Positions 8,316-16,397 of a DNA stretch of 64,000 nucleotides are shown one piece after another. A program made the position numbers and the translations under genes. Each line of letters starts with the position of its first letter. The first letter of the stretch is position 1. Source of the DNA: Bacteroidales bacterium (GTDB lineage Bacteria > Bacteroidota > Bacteroidia > Bacteroidales > F082); contig JAFYJV010000016.1 in the NCBI GenBank assembly GCA_017537965.1, forward strand, positions 1 through 64,000, written 5' to 3'. The notes under the pieces were generated by a model. That model ran no database searches. It had not been told where the DNA came from and saw only the letters and a program-made list of their open reading frames with translations.

Positions 8316-9827
8316 TTAGTTATGCATCGGTTTCAGTAGGTCGTTTACGGTCTTGACGGGGTTGAAGGTCTCGATGGGCACTTCTACGAAGAAGGTGATC
8401 CAGTCGGCCATGGCGCCATTCCAAAGGCCAGGCAGTTCAAGGGCTTTCAGCTCTTTGCCGTCTTTTGACTTGCTGGAGACGAAGCCGGTGTTGGGATCCA
8501 CGTAATCGGTGAGGTTGAACGCCTCGCCTTTGTAGTTCCAGCAGCCGCATACCAGATCCACGGGGTTGAAGTGGGTTGAGCCTTTGAAGATGGCTTCCTG
8601 GTCCTCCTTGCCGTGGTTGATCTGTGAGGACTCGATGATCTGCAGCGAGACTTCGTCGTTGTTGTTTCTCACCCAGAAGGGACCGCCGCCGGGTTCGCCT
8701 TCGTTTTTCACCATGCCACAGATGCGCATCGGGCGGTTCAGGCGGTTGTAGAGGAAGTCGATCTTCTCCATGGGTTCGTATGCGCTGACGAAATCGGAGA
8801 TGTCGAGATGCAACTGTTCTTTGGCAAAACGCATGATCTCGGCTAAGTCTTCTTCGGTCAAGCCGCCTTCATCCAGCATCTCCAGGTATTCGAAGGTTAG
8901 CTGTTGCAGCCTCAGCAACATGCCAGCCAGGGCCTTTTTGTAGGTGACGGTGGTGGCCATGCGCGTCTCGGGAACGATGTTGTCGATGTTTTTGATGAAG
9001 ACGATCTCCTGTCCCAAGTCGTTGAGGTTTTCAATCAAGGCTCCGTGACCGCCTGGGCGGAACAGCAGTTTGCCGTCCTTTTCGCGGAAGAGGTTGCCTT
9101 CGGCGTCAATGGCCACCGTATCGGTGGAAGGCTTCTGGCATGAATAGCCGATCTCGTATTTGACGCCGTATCGCTTCTCGTAGCCGTCGATGAGTTTTGC
9201 CACCGTGTCCTTGAAGGGTTGCTCATGCTCGGGTGAGACGGTGAAATGCAGCCTTGCAATGCCGTCGTTGGAAGCGGCGTAACGGGCGGCTTCCACCAGA
9301 TGCTCTTCCAAGGCGAGGCGGTTGAAATGCTCGTAATGGTGGAACTTTAGCAAGGCCTTGGGAAGTTTGCCGTATGCCAAGCCGTCTTCGAGCAGCAGCG
9401 CTTTCACGATATCCACCAGACGGTTTTGTCCCTTCAACTCGTCGATGCCGATGCCATACAGCTTCTTGCAGGCCTGCTCCAGGTCTTCGGTGAAGGCGAA
9501 GCAATGGATATGGGCGAAGAAGATCTCGGTGAACTTGGTCTCCACACCGTTTTCGATGAAGGTGAAGAGGTCCTTGAACATGCGGGAGGCGGCACCCGAG
9601 GCGGGCACGAACTTAGTGAATTGATAGTATTCGCGGTCTTCTTCAAAGGCATCCGTCATCTGTTTCACTTGGTCATCGGTCATGCGGATGATGCCGTCGC
9701 CGATGGTGGCTGGGCGCACGAGTTGGACGTAGGCGGTGCCCCGTCTCAGCTGAGCCACCTGTTGGTTCACTTGTTCTTCTGTGACATTCCTTTCCTTGAT
9801 CTGTTCTAAATCTTGTTTTTCCATCAT
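8316..9827 (-). CDS. DUF4301 family protein
   Basis: A 503-residue soluble protein that I recognise as the DUF4301 family, common in Bacteroidetes. The N-terminal third includes a KFVPASGAASRMFKDL segment and the middle has FRPGGHGALIENLND. Both are glycine-rich loops reminiscent of nucleotide-sugar-binding proteins, but no function is established. There is no signal peptide or membrane segment. The start could be either of two adjacent ATGs (9827 or 9824). It lies between the TPM-domain genes and the FtsE-type gene with gaps of about 25-30 bases, so co-transcription is likely. Confidence 0.8.
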   Translation of the reverse strand: MMEKQDLEQIKERNVTEEQVNQQVAQLRRGTAYVQLVRPATIGDGIIRMTDDQVKQMTDAFEEDREYYQFTKFVPASGAASRMFKDLFTFIENGVETKFTEIFFAHIHCFAFTEDLEQACKKLYGIGIDELKGQNRLVDIVKALLLEDGLAYGKLPKALLKFHHYEHFNRLALEEHLVEAARYAASNDGIARLHFTVSPEHEQPFKDTVAKLIDGYEKRYGVKYEIGYSCQKPSTDTVAIDAEGNLFREKDGKLLFRPGGHGALIENLNDLGQEIVFIKNIDNIVPETRMATTVTYKKALAGMLLRLQQLTFEYLEMLDEGGLTEEDLAEIMRFAKEQLHLDISDFVSAYEPMEKIDFLYNRLNRPMRICGMVKNEGEPGGGPFWVRNNNDEVSLQIIESSQINHGKEDQEAIFKGSTHFNPVDLVCGCWNYKGEAFNLTDYVDPNTGFVSSKSKDGKELKALELPGLWNGAMADWITFFVEVPIETFNPVKTVNDLLKPMHN

Positions 9828-9857
9828 TGTAGTATTTTCCGTTTTTCAATTTTCAAC

Positions 9858-10652
9858 TTACCAACTTCCGCTTGCGCCTCCGCCGCCGAAGCCGCCACCA
9901 CCAAATCCGCCGAAGCCTCCGCCGCCGAAACCACCGCTATGGCCTCCACCAAAGCTGCCTCCACCGAAACCGCCGCCCATAGGAATCCAGATGGTCCGGT
10001 GGCCACCACCAGTATAGTTCTGCCCGTTGTTGTCGGAGAACCTGGTTAGGATGATCGCGATGGCGATGATAATGATCAGGATGAGCCATAATGGGATACC
10101 GTCGTTGGCATAGTCGTCTTGCGAGAATTTGCCCGAACACAGATCCATGATGACATGGACGGCGTTGACGATGCCAGCGTAATAGTCGCCGTTCTTGAAC
10201 TCGGGGATCATCTCTTTCTCGATGATGCGTTTGGCGGTGGCATCGGTGATATATTGTTCAAGGCCATATCCTGTGCTGATGGAGACCTTTCCTTTTTCGT
10301 GGCCAGTGTTGGGCTTCACCAAGATGACCACGCCGTTGTTCTTTCCTTTCTGTCCCACGCCCCAGCTATGACCGATCTCAGTGGCATATTGATCGACGCT
10401 GTACCCCTGCAAATCATTCACGAGCAAGACAAGGATTTGGGTGGAGGTAGTGTCGTTGTAATTCACGAGCATGGATTCCAGGCTGTTCACTTGCGATGTC
10501 GTCAACGTGCTGGTGAAATCGTTGACCAGACGTGGCGGTACGGGCTTTGAGGGCAACAGTGCATGAAGGTTCATGAGGAGCCCCATCAAAAGGAAAAGCA
10601 AGAGATGGGCTTTTCTGTGGGCTTGATATGTTTTCAAAGTACCTTTCATCAT
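9858..10652 (-). CDS. TPM-domain membrane protein (YgcG family) with Gly-rich tail
   Basis: 264 residues. A hydrophobic leader (about 17-33) is followed by a TPM domain (about 38-170, VNDFTSTLT and VVILVKPNTG), which in the family faces the periplasm. A transmembrane helix (about 187-202, LILIIIIAIAIIL) and a glycine-rich tail of GGGFGG type close the protein. TPM proteins of this layout are often encoded beside LemA and have been linked to membrane and photosystem maintenance, but the bacterial role is unclear. It is immediately downstream of a second TPM gene (4-base gap). The highly GC-rich end makes long proline/alanine-rich reading frames on the opposite strand, which are not genes. Confidence 0.85.
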   Translation of the reverse strand: MMKGTLKTYQAHRKAHLLLFLLMGLLMNLHALLPSKPVPPRLVNDFTSTLTTSQVNSLESMLVNYNDTTSTQILVLLVNDLQGYSVDQYATEIGHSWGVGQKGKNNGVVILVKPNTGHEKGKVSISTGYGLEQYITDATAKRIIEKEMIPEFKNGDYYAGIVNAVHVIMDLCSGKFSQDDYANDGIPLWLILIIIIAIAIILTRFSDNNGQNYTGGGHRTIWIPMGGGFGGGSFGGGHSGGFGGGGFGGFGGGGFGGGGASGSW

Positions 10653-10656
10653 GCTA

Positions 10657-11100
10657 TCAGTTGTTTTCGTAGGAGATCTCGTCGGGAATCTCGTTGACGT
10701 CGTCGGATTGATAGGGGAAATAAGTCTTGAGTTTCTCCCCGCAACGCAGGATGCCTTGTTCCAGCCCCTCGGCGAAGCGGTCTTCCTTGAAGTGAGCCAG
10801 CATCATGTCCTTTACATCGTTCCAGAAGCCGTCTTCTACCACCTTGTTGATGCCTTCGTCGCCAAGGATGGCAAACTTGCGGTCTTTGACGGCAAGATAG
10901 ATGAGGACGCCATTGCGCAGTTTTGTCTCGTTGAGTTTCAAGTGCTTGAAGATGTACAGGCTTCTTTCTTCCACATCGCCTTTGCAACGGTTCTCGATAT
11001 GCACTTTGATCTCTCCAGAGGTGTTCAACTCGGCTTGACGGATGGCCTCCACCACACGCTTGTCTTCTTCGTGGTTCAGGATGTTGACGGCATTGGACAT
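10657..11100 (-). CDS. short TPM-domain protein
   Basis: 147 residues with no leader, consisting of one TPM domain: a helical start with VEAIRQAELNTSGEIKVHIE, a LRNGVLIYLAV strand and a FAILGDEGIN turn. It resembles the second TPM protein of LemA-TPM-TPM clusters. Here no lemA is adjacent, since the next gene upstream is on the other strand. A -7 box 20 bases upstream of the ATG suggests that this gene begins the minus-strand unit running to the FtsE-type gene. Confidence 0.82.
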   Translation of the reverse strand: MSNAVNILNHEEDKRVVEAIRQAELNTSGEIKVHIENRCKGDVEERSLYIFKHLKLNETKLRNGVLIYLAVKDRKFAILGDEGINKVVEDGFWNDVKDMMLAHFKEDRFAEGLEQGILRCGEKLKTYFPYQSDDVNEIPDEISYENN

Positions 11101-11119
11101 TATCTTTGCATTTGATGCG

Positions 11120-11127
11120 CAAATGTA
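11120..11127 (-). promoter_or_regulatory. -7 box for the TPM unit
   Basis: Read on the minus strand this is TACATTTG, matching TAnnTTTG, about 20 bases before the ATG at 11100. Confidence 0.5.
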
Positions 11128-11131
11128 ATGT

Positions 11132-11147
11132 TTTTTTTGTTTCTTTG
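11132..11147 (+). promoter_or_regulatory. probable promoter/leader of the 11169 lipoprotein
   Basis: The string TTTTTGTTTCTTTGCA around 11135-11150 recurs at the same distance before the paralogous lipoprotein ATG at 13338 (22 versus 23 bases from the last TTTG). That supports a shared leader. A second perfect -7 box, TATCTTTG, lies at 11101-11108 and is an alternative. Confidence 0.4.
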
Positions 11148-11168
11148 CATTGTAACATGAAGAATAAG

Positions 11169-11915
11169 ATGAACAAATTCACAAAGGCCATAGCAGTCCT
11201 CATGTTGTCAGTTGTGGCAATGATTATGTCGGGATGTAAACCTGTTGAACCGGACGATGGCGGAAACGACAATGGTCAAAACGACACCATCGTTGATAAC
11301 AGTGGCAATCTCAACGGCCATGATTATGTCGATCTGGGTTTGCCAAGTGGTACTTTGTGGGCGAGTTGCAATGTGGGAGCCGATCATCCTGGAGACCGAG
11401 GCGTTTTCTTTGCTTGGGGCGAGACCGAGCCCAAGGGTGTCTATGATTGGAAGAGTTACAAATACGGCGATTGTGTCAATGATTGCTATGTATTGAATAA
11501 GTATTGTACCAATTCGATTTTTGGATTCAACGGATTTGTTGACAGTTTGACGCTCTTGGAACCTGTTGACGATGCGGTCAGGGCAAACTGGGGTGAAGGA
11601 TGGCGTATGCCCACCAGGGAAGAGTGTGAGGAACTGTATCAAAAAACGACTTGGGAGTGGACGACCCTTGACGGCGTGGAGGGGAGGCTTTTGACCGGTA
11701 GGAATGGCAATAGCATTTTCCTTCCTGCCACGGGTTTTTATTTGGATGGTGAGCTTATCTGCACGGGCCTTGGCATCTATTGGTCGAGTTCTCTTCAAAC
11801 AGACTGTCAGGTGGCGGGTTGGAGCCTCCACTTCGATTATGAAAACTGCCATGTGTGCGGCACCTACGAACGTGCCCGCGGTCAATGTGTCCGAGCAGTG
11901 CGTGTTTGTCAATAA
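11169..11915 (+). CDS. FISUMP-type lipoprotein
   Basis: 248 residues from the preferred ATG. The leader ends at a lipobox (IMSGC, Cys23), followed by a short Asp/Asn/Gly-rich linker. The rest matches the Fibrobacter succinogenes major paralogous (FISUMP) domain: a YVDLGLPSGTLWASCNVGA opening, a FFAWGETEPKG turn, WRMPTREECEELY, and a closing YWSSS and RAVRVC. Starts at 11106 and 11157 are in frame, but 11169 aligns with the start of the paralogue at 13338 in both peptide (MNKFTKAIA versus MNKITKAIA) and leader spacing. The FISUMP function is unknown; lipid anchoring suggests the outer membrane. Its last 7 bases overlap the convergent ATPase gene. Confidence 0.8.
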   Translation: MNKFTKAIAVLMLSVVAMIMSGCKPVEPDDGGNDNGQNDTIVDNSGNLNGHDYVDLGLPSGTLWASCNVGADHPGDRGVFFAWGETEPKGVYDWKSYKYGDCVNDCYVLNKYCTNSIFGFNGFVDSLTLLEPVDDAVRANWGEGWRMPTREECEELYQKTTWEWTTLDGVEGRLLTGRNGNSIFLPATGFYLDGELICTGLGIYWSSSLQTDCQVAGWSLHFDYENCHVCGTYERARGQCVRAVRVCQ

Positions 11916-13111
11916 AGTAACCCAAACATCCAGAGTGGGATTTTGTTGCCATAGCCCACTTCGGTTTCGTCAATGGCCAAATAGCTGTTTTTGATATCCT
12001 TGATTTGGTCGAAGGTTTTCTTGCGTCCGCCGACTTCGAAAAGATATTTTCCGTCCACGAGGAAATCGCCCGCTGGTGGGTAGGTTACTTGATACGATTG
12101 GCTCAGCTGGTTCAGGAAGAAGGCCTCCCGAATGGTGCCGATGTTGGGCTGGAGAGCAAAAGCGTTCATGAGGTTGGTGTTGTTGAGGTAAATCTTTTCA
12201 GGTCGCGATAGGTCGGACAGTTTCCGTGGCGTGTCGGTCAGCAGCGACAACAACCCTGCCTGCTCCAAGGTATACAGCATCTTCAACCCTTGGTTGCGGT
12301 CGGTGTCCAATTCTCGGTAAAGTTCCGACATGTTGGGCTTCTGCGGGACTTGCTCGGCCAGAATCATGAACATCTTCTTGGCTTTCCTGATGGTGGACTG
12401 CTCGACCTTCTCGATAACGGCATAATCGTTTTCCAAGATGTGACTGACCACATTCTTCAAGCGGCTTCCATAACCTTCATAGACTTGCTTGTAGAAGGGA
12501 TAATAGCCTATCTTTAGGTATTGTGCGAAAGCGGGAAGCACTTGAAAGCCGTCGCTGACAATCTCCAAGGCGATGGCTCGGTGCTTTTTGAGCAAATCTT
12601 GCAAGGATATGCGAGGAATGTCCTTGAGACCTTCAAAAGCCAAATACTCGCGGAAGGAAAGCCCGGTCAGGTGGTATTCTATCAGCCTTCTTGAGAGGTC
12701 GCCTTTGCCTTTCTCCATCTTGAGCATCGACGAACCCGTATAAGCGATGAAAAGCCCTGGATAGTTGTCGTTGAGGTTCTTCAAGATGGTTTGCCACGAG
12801 TCCAAATAATGAATTTCGTCAAGAAACAGGTATCGGCCACCGTAGGCATAATAGTCTTCCACGATGTCTGTAAAGGAGTTTGTCGTAAACCAGAAATCGT
12901 CCAACGAGGCATAGAGCACTTCCGATGTGTCGGGGAAGGTCTCCTTGATGTGCTGGAGCATCAGCGTGGATTTGCCTGTTCCTTTTGGGCCTTTAATGCC
13001 GATAAGGTTGTCTCTCCAATCGATGCGCTGATACAAGTATCTCTTGAAGGTGGTGGAGATGGACGATAATCTCCTGTCCAATGTCCGCTGCAAATAATCC
13101 GGTGCGCTCAT
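11909..13111 (-). CDS. AAA_14/DUF4143 family ATPase
   Basis: A 400-residue stand-alone ATPase. Walker A GPKGTGKST is at 41-49, Walker B YLFLDEIHYLDSW near 95, a sensor-like YTGSSML follows, and an arginine-rich SRRLIEYHL comes after it. The C-terminal half is DUF4143, which often carries a nuclease-like fold; FLVDGKYLFEVGGRKK near residue 355 fits its D...E.G(K) core. These proteins are abundant in Bacteroidetes and other anaerobes, and their role is unknown. The promoter region contains three 19-bp repeats at a strict 33-bp period (13154-13238). It overlaps the lipoprotein gene at 11915 by 7 bases, tail to tail. Confidence 0.85.
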   Translation of the reverse strand: MSAPDYLQRTLDRRLSSISTTFKRYLYQRIDWRDNLIGIKGPKGTGKSTLMLQHIKETFPDTSEVLYASLDDFWFTTNSFTDIVEDYYAYGGRYLFLDEIHYLDSWQTILKNLNDNYPGLFIAYTGSSMLKMEKGKGDLSRRLIEYHLTGLSFREYLAFEGLKDIPRISLQDLLKKHRAIALEIVSDGFQVLPAFAQYLKIGYYPFYKQVYEGYGSRLKNVVSHILENDYAVIEKVEQSTIRKAKKMFMILAEQVPQKPNMSELYRELDTDRNQGLKMLYTLEQAGLLSLLTDTPRKLSDLSRPEKIYLNNTNLMNAFALQPNIGTIREAFFLNQLSQSYQVTYPPAGDFLVDGKYLFEVGGRKKTFDQIKDIKNSYLAIDETEVGYGNKIPLWMFGLLY

Positions 13112-13141
13112 GGCGATTGTGTTTTGGTGTTATTTCGGCTG

Positions 13142-13149
13142 CAAAGATA
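13142..13149 (-). promoter_or_regulatory. -7 box for the DUF4143 ATPase
   Basis: TATCTTTG on the minus strand, 30 bases before the ATG at 13111 and directly after the third 33-bp repeat in the direction of transcription. Confidence 0.6.
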
Positions 13150-13153
13150 AGAA

Positions 13154-13238
13154 TAATATTTAAAAACACTAACTTTTTGTAAAAAGTAATGTTTGAAAAC
13201 ACTAAAATCAGATAAAAAATAATATTTAGAAATACTAA
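13154..13238 (-). repeat. three 19-bp direct repeats with 33-bp period
   Basis: Copies start at 13154, 13187 and 13220 (TAATATTTAAAAACACTAA, with two to four changes in the others), so the spacing is exactly 33 bases twice, close to three helical turns. The array lies directly upstream of the -7 box of the DUF4143 ATPase. The layout suggests repeated binding sites for a regulator. Confidence 0.7.
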
Positions 13239-13277
13239 TTTTTGGATTCTGATGCGGAAAGTCATTGATTTTTATCG

Positions 13278-13307
13278 TTTTGATTGGCGAGGTTTGGATT
13301 ATTTTTG
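13278..13307 (+). promoter_or_regulatory. promoter of the 13338 lipoprotein
   Basis: A TTTG at 13278-13281 and TATTTTTG at 13300-13307 are separated by 18 bases, close to the Bacteroidetes -33/-7 layout. The ATG follows 31 bases after the -7 box. Confidence 0.5.
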
Positions 13308-13337
13308 TTTCTTTGCAAAGTCTAAACCAACAAAAAG

Positions 13338-14180
13338 ATGAACAAAATCACAAAGGCCATAGCAACCATAATGCTAATGATGGTAGTCGCAGTGGGCTGT
13401 AATAAACCTGATGAGCCGAACAATGGTGGAAATGATGTTCCAGAAATGCCAATTATTGGTTTGTTTTCGATAAATGATAGTACGCAGGTGTGTTTTTCGC
13501 CAGGCAACCTGCAATATCAAGCTTCAACCGATACTTGGCGTTTTGCCGAAAACCAATGGGATTATATTGGGGAGGGCAACGCAAATATCTCTGAAACATA
13601 CGATGGCTGGATAGATTTGTTTGGTTGGGGGACTGGAGACAAGCCAACATACACCTCAACTTATGCGTATGATACGGCTTATCTCAATTTTGTAGATTGG
13701 GGTACGAATCTCATTTGCAACGGGATGGAGTATCAATGGTACGCTCTTAATGATATGGAATGGCGTTATTTGCTTGCTTTCCGTGACACCGAATCGGGAA
13801 TTCGGTATGCAGCTGCAACGATTAATGGTATTAAAGGTTTGATCTTGTTACCTGATAATTGGGATGCGTCCATTTATACTTTTGTTGGCTATAATTACAA
13901 TCAAAGCACATTCGATACACATTTTATTACCGAATCAGAATGGGAAACACTGGAAAGCCATGGGGCTGTTTTTTTGCCAGCTGCGGGTATGAGATATGTA
14001 ACTAGGGTCGATGGGGTTCAAAATACAGGTATGTATTGGGCTGGACCATCTGAACCATCTGGACTTCCACTCTGGGGATACGTATTTTATTTGCAGTTTT
14101 ATGGGGGTAGCCCAGGGTTACCCAACTATTGTGACCGTGGCTGCGGACTGTCTGTGCGTCTTGTGAGGGATGCCGAATAA
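13338..14180 (+). CDS. lipoprotein with FISUMP-like domain
   Basis: 280 residues. The leader MNKITKAIATIML ends at a lipobox VAVGC (Cys20) and is followed by a Pro/Asn/Gly linker. The remainder (about 38-280) is closely related to the C-terminal domain of the giant lipoprotein at 1504: GLFSIN, SPGNLQYQ, FAENQWDYIG, DLFGWGTG, and ending in RLVRDAE where the large protein ends in RLVRNAE. So this is a single-domain version of that module. Its signal peptide instead resembles that of the 11169 lipoprotein. The function is unknown. A hairpin terminator follows 4 bases after the stop. Confidence 0.83.
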   Translation: MNKITKAIATIMLMMVVAVGCNKPDEPNNGGNDVPEMPIIGLFSINDSTQVCFSPGNLQYQASTDTWRFAENQWDYIGEGNANISETYDGWIDLFGWGTGDKPTYTSTYAYDTAYLNFVDWGTNLICNGMEYQWYALNDMEWRYLLAFRDTESGIRYAAATINGIKGLILLPDNWDASIYTFVGYNYNQSTFDTHFITESEWETLESHGAVFLPAAGMRYVTRVDGVQNTGMYWAGPSEPSGLPLWGYVFYLQFYGGSPGLPNYCDRGCGLSVRLVRDAE

Positions 14181-14183
14181 TGA

Positions 14184-14219
14184 AAATCCCCGCAGCACCA
14201 AACGGCGTTGCGGGGATTT
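14184..14219. terminator. intrinsic terminator between lipoprotein and htpG
   Basis: An 11-bp perfect stem (AAATCCCCGCA and complement) with a 14-base loop and a T-rich flank. It lies between converging genes and can serve both. Confidence 0.75.
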
Positions 14220-14238
14220 CTTTTTGCTTGAAGCATGA

Positions 14239-16158
14239 TTACAGCTTCTCCATGTTCCTCTTCACAAACTCGCTCAAATCCTTGCCTTTCAGCAAATTCT
14301 TCGAGAGCAATGCGAGATCGTAAATCTGCCTGATAGTGGCTTCCTGTACAGCTTCGTCTTTGTCTAACAGGCCGGTGATGACGGGGCTGTTGGTGTTGAG
14401 CATCAAGGTGTAGCTGTCGGGCATGGAGCCATAGAACGACATCGGGCCACCGCCCATCTGCTCCATTTCCTTCATACGGCGCATCCACTCGTTCTGGGTG
14501 ACCTCCACAGGGGCATCAGCCTCGCCTTCGTTGCTGAACTCCACATTGAACTTCATCTTGTCGATGACCTTCTCGAAGGCGGCCTTAAGGGTCTCCTTCT
14601 GCTTGTCGTCAAGGCCTGAGGCGGCTTCCTTGTCGTCTTTCACGATGAGCTTGTCGATGGTGTTGGAGTCCACGCGGGCAAACATCGTGCGGCTGTCGTC
14701 ACCCTTCTCGCTCTCTTTCTGCTCATAACTGCTGATGAAGTGTGCATCGAGGATGCCGTCCATCATCAGGACGTTGTAGCCCTTGGCCTTGGCGTTCTCG
14801 ATGTTGGTGTATTGGTCGTCCTTGTCGGTGGCATACAGATACACCAGCATCTTGTCCTTGTTGGTCTGCTGCTCTTTGATAAGGGCCTTGTATTCCTCGA
14901 TGGTGTAGTACTTGTCGTCGGTGTCCTTGAAGAGGAAGAACTTTTCGGCACGCTCGTAGAATTTCGGGTCGCTCATCATGCCGTATTCGATGAACACGCG
15001 GATGTCGTCCCAGTTCTTCTGGTAGGCCTCGCGATCTTTTTTGAAGAGCTCCTCGAGTTTCTCGGCCACCTTCTTGGTAATATAAGTGGAGATTTTCTTC
15101 ACCATTTGGTCGCTTTGCAGGAAGGAACGGCTCACGTTCAGCGGGATGTCGGGTGAGTCGATGACGCCGTGCAGCAGTGAGAGGAATTCAGGTAGAACAC
15201 CTTCCACACTGTCGGTGACGAAGACCTCGTTGCAATAGAGTTGTATCTTGTTGCGCTGGAATTCGTAGCGGTTCTTCACCTTCGGGAAATAGAGGATACC
15301 TGTAAGGTTGAAGGGGTAATCCACGTTGAGGTGGATGTGGAACAAAGGCTCTCCAAAATTCATCGGGTAGAGGGTGTGGTAGAAGTCGTCGTATTCCGCA
15401 TCGGTGATGTCGGTCGGGGCTTTCTTCCACAGTGGTGCCACGTCGTTGATGATCCAAGGCTTCTCCACTTCCTTGGTCTTGGGCTTGCCGTCCTTGTCAG
15501 TCTCGCCTTCGATGGGTTCGCTCACTTTGTGAGTTCCAAATTGAATTGGGATGGGTAGGAACTTGCAGTATTTGTTGAGCAGTTCGCGGATGCGGCCTTC
15601 TTCGAGGAACTCGGCGGAGTCGTCGCTGATGTATAGGATGACATCGGTGCCACGGTCGCCCTTCGGGATCTCGTTCATGGTGTACTCCGGACTGCCGTCG
15701 CATTCCCATATCACGCCGTTTTGTCCTTCTTCGTGGCAGGACTTCGAAATCAACGACACCTTCGAGGAGACCATGAAGGCGGAGTAGAATCCCAAGCCAA
15801 AATGTCCGATGATGTTGGCAGCCTCGGCCTCGCTTTGGGTCTTGAACTTGGCGATGAACTCTTCGGCGCCCGAGAAGGCGATTTGGTTGATGTACTTGTC
15901 CACCTCTTCGGCGTTCATACCGATGCCGCGGTCGCGGACGGTGAGGGTCTTTTTCTTCTTGTCGACTTCCACTTTGATGGTGAGGTCGCCCAACTCGCCC
16001 TTGAACTCGCCCGAGGCGGCGAGGGCTTTCAGTTTTTGCGTGGCATCCACGGCGTTGCTGATGATTTCGCGCAGGAAGATTTCCTGGTCCGAATAGAGGA
16101 ACTTCTTGATGACAGGGAAAATGTTTTCTGTCTTTACTCCAATGTTACCGGTTTGCAT
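14239..16158 (-). CDS. htpG: HtpG, Hsp90-family chaperone
   Basis: A cytosolic ATP-dependent chaperone of 639 residues. The GHKL ATPase domain is clear: EIISNAVDA (with the Glu/Asn of the N-box) near 31-39, DRGIGMN near 75, and the lid-closing GHFGLGFYSAFM near 118. The middle domain carries NVSRSFLQ with the catalytic Arg. The C-terminal dimerisation part is present. The length matches Bacteroidetes HtpG. No clear -7 box was found upstream, where short AT-rich tandem repeats lie instead. The gene stands alone between a convergent lipoprotein and the AT-rich 16-17 kb island. Confidence 0.97.
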   Translation of the reverse strand: MQTGNIGVKTENIFPVIKKFLYSDQEIFLREIISNAVDATQKLKALAASGEFKGELGDLTIKVEVDKKKKTLTVRDRGIGMNAEEVDKYINQIAFSGAEEFIAKFKTQSEAEAANIIGHFGLGFYSAFMVSSKVSLISKSCHEEGQNGVIWECDGSPEYTMNEIPKGDRGTDVILYISDDSAEFLEEGRIRELLNKYCKFLPIPIQFGTHKVSEPIEGETDKDGKPKTKEVEKPWIINDVAPLWKKAPTDITDAEYDDFYHTLYPMNFGEPLFHIHLNVDYPFNLTGILYFPKVKNRYEFQRNKIQLYCNEVFVTDSVEGVLPEFLSLLHGVIDSPDIPLNVSRSFLQSDQMVKKISTYITKKVAEKLEELFKKDREAYQKNWDDIRVFIEYGMMSDPKFYERAEKFFLFKDTDDKYYTIEEYKALIKEQQTNKDKMLVYLYATDKDDQYTNIENAKAKGYNVLMMDGILDAHFISSYEQKESEKGDDSRTMFARVDSNTIDKLIVKDDKEAASGLDDKQKETLKAAFEKVIDKMKFNVEFSNEGEADAPVEVTQNEWMRRMKEMEQMGGGPMSFYGSMPDSYTLMLNTNSPVITGLLDKDEAVQEATIRQIYDLALLSKNLLKGKDLSEFVKRNMEKL

Positions 16159-16165
16159 ATTTTTT

Positions 16166-16203
16166 AGATTTCAAGATTTCTAATTTCAAGATTTCAAGAT
16201 TTG
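16166..16203. repeat. short AT-rich tandem repeat upstream of htpG
   Basis: The unit TTTCAAGATT recurs about three times with minor changes. Comparable intergenic repeats occur at 42894-42921 (TAAATTCTTAATTT twice) and, weakly, at 9841-9857. The rest of the 16159-16397 gap is AT-rich and holds a promoter candidate but no gene. Confidence 0.5.
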
Positions 16204-16289
16204 ACGGAGCGGCTTGGTCAAATTGTGTGCCATGCGGAAAACTGACATTTTGGCAAAGTGTGCAGTGTTTTACTTTTGAGGAAAAGTTG

Positions 16290-16297
16290 TATTTTTG
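16290..16297 (+). promoter_or_regulatory. -7 box candidate for the nitrilase-like gene
   Basis: TATTTTTG matches TAnnTTTG, 100 bases before the ATG at 16398. A second match, TACTTTTG, is at 16271-16278. The long AT-rich leader makes the choice uncertain. Confidence 0.35.
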
Positions 16298-16397
16298 CTT
16301 TCAAACTGTTAATGAGAAACTTGTATATCAACGATTTAAAAAATCATAAAGAGAGCTTGTGCTTTGCCTTTATAACAAAACAGAATTCACATAAGCT

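Noticed and set aside
9781-10017. Proline- and alanine-rich open frames
   Set aside because: They are the complement of the glycine-rich tail of the TPM protein and have no start context or family motif.
13154-13238. Possible short CRISPR array
   Set aside because: Only three copies of 19 bases, AT-rich spacers of 14 bases, no cas genes; it fits a repeated operator in a promoter.
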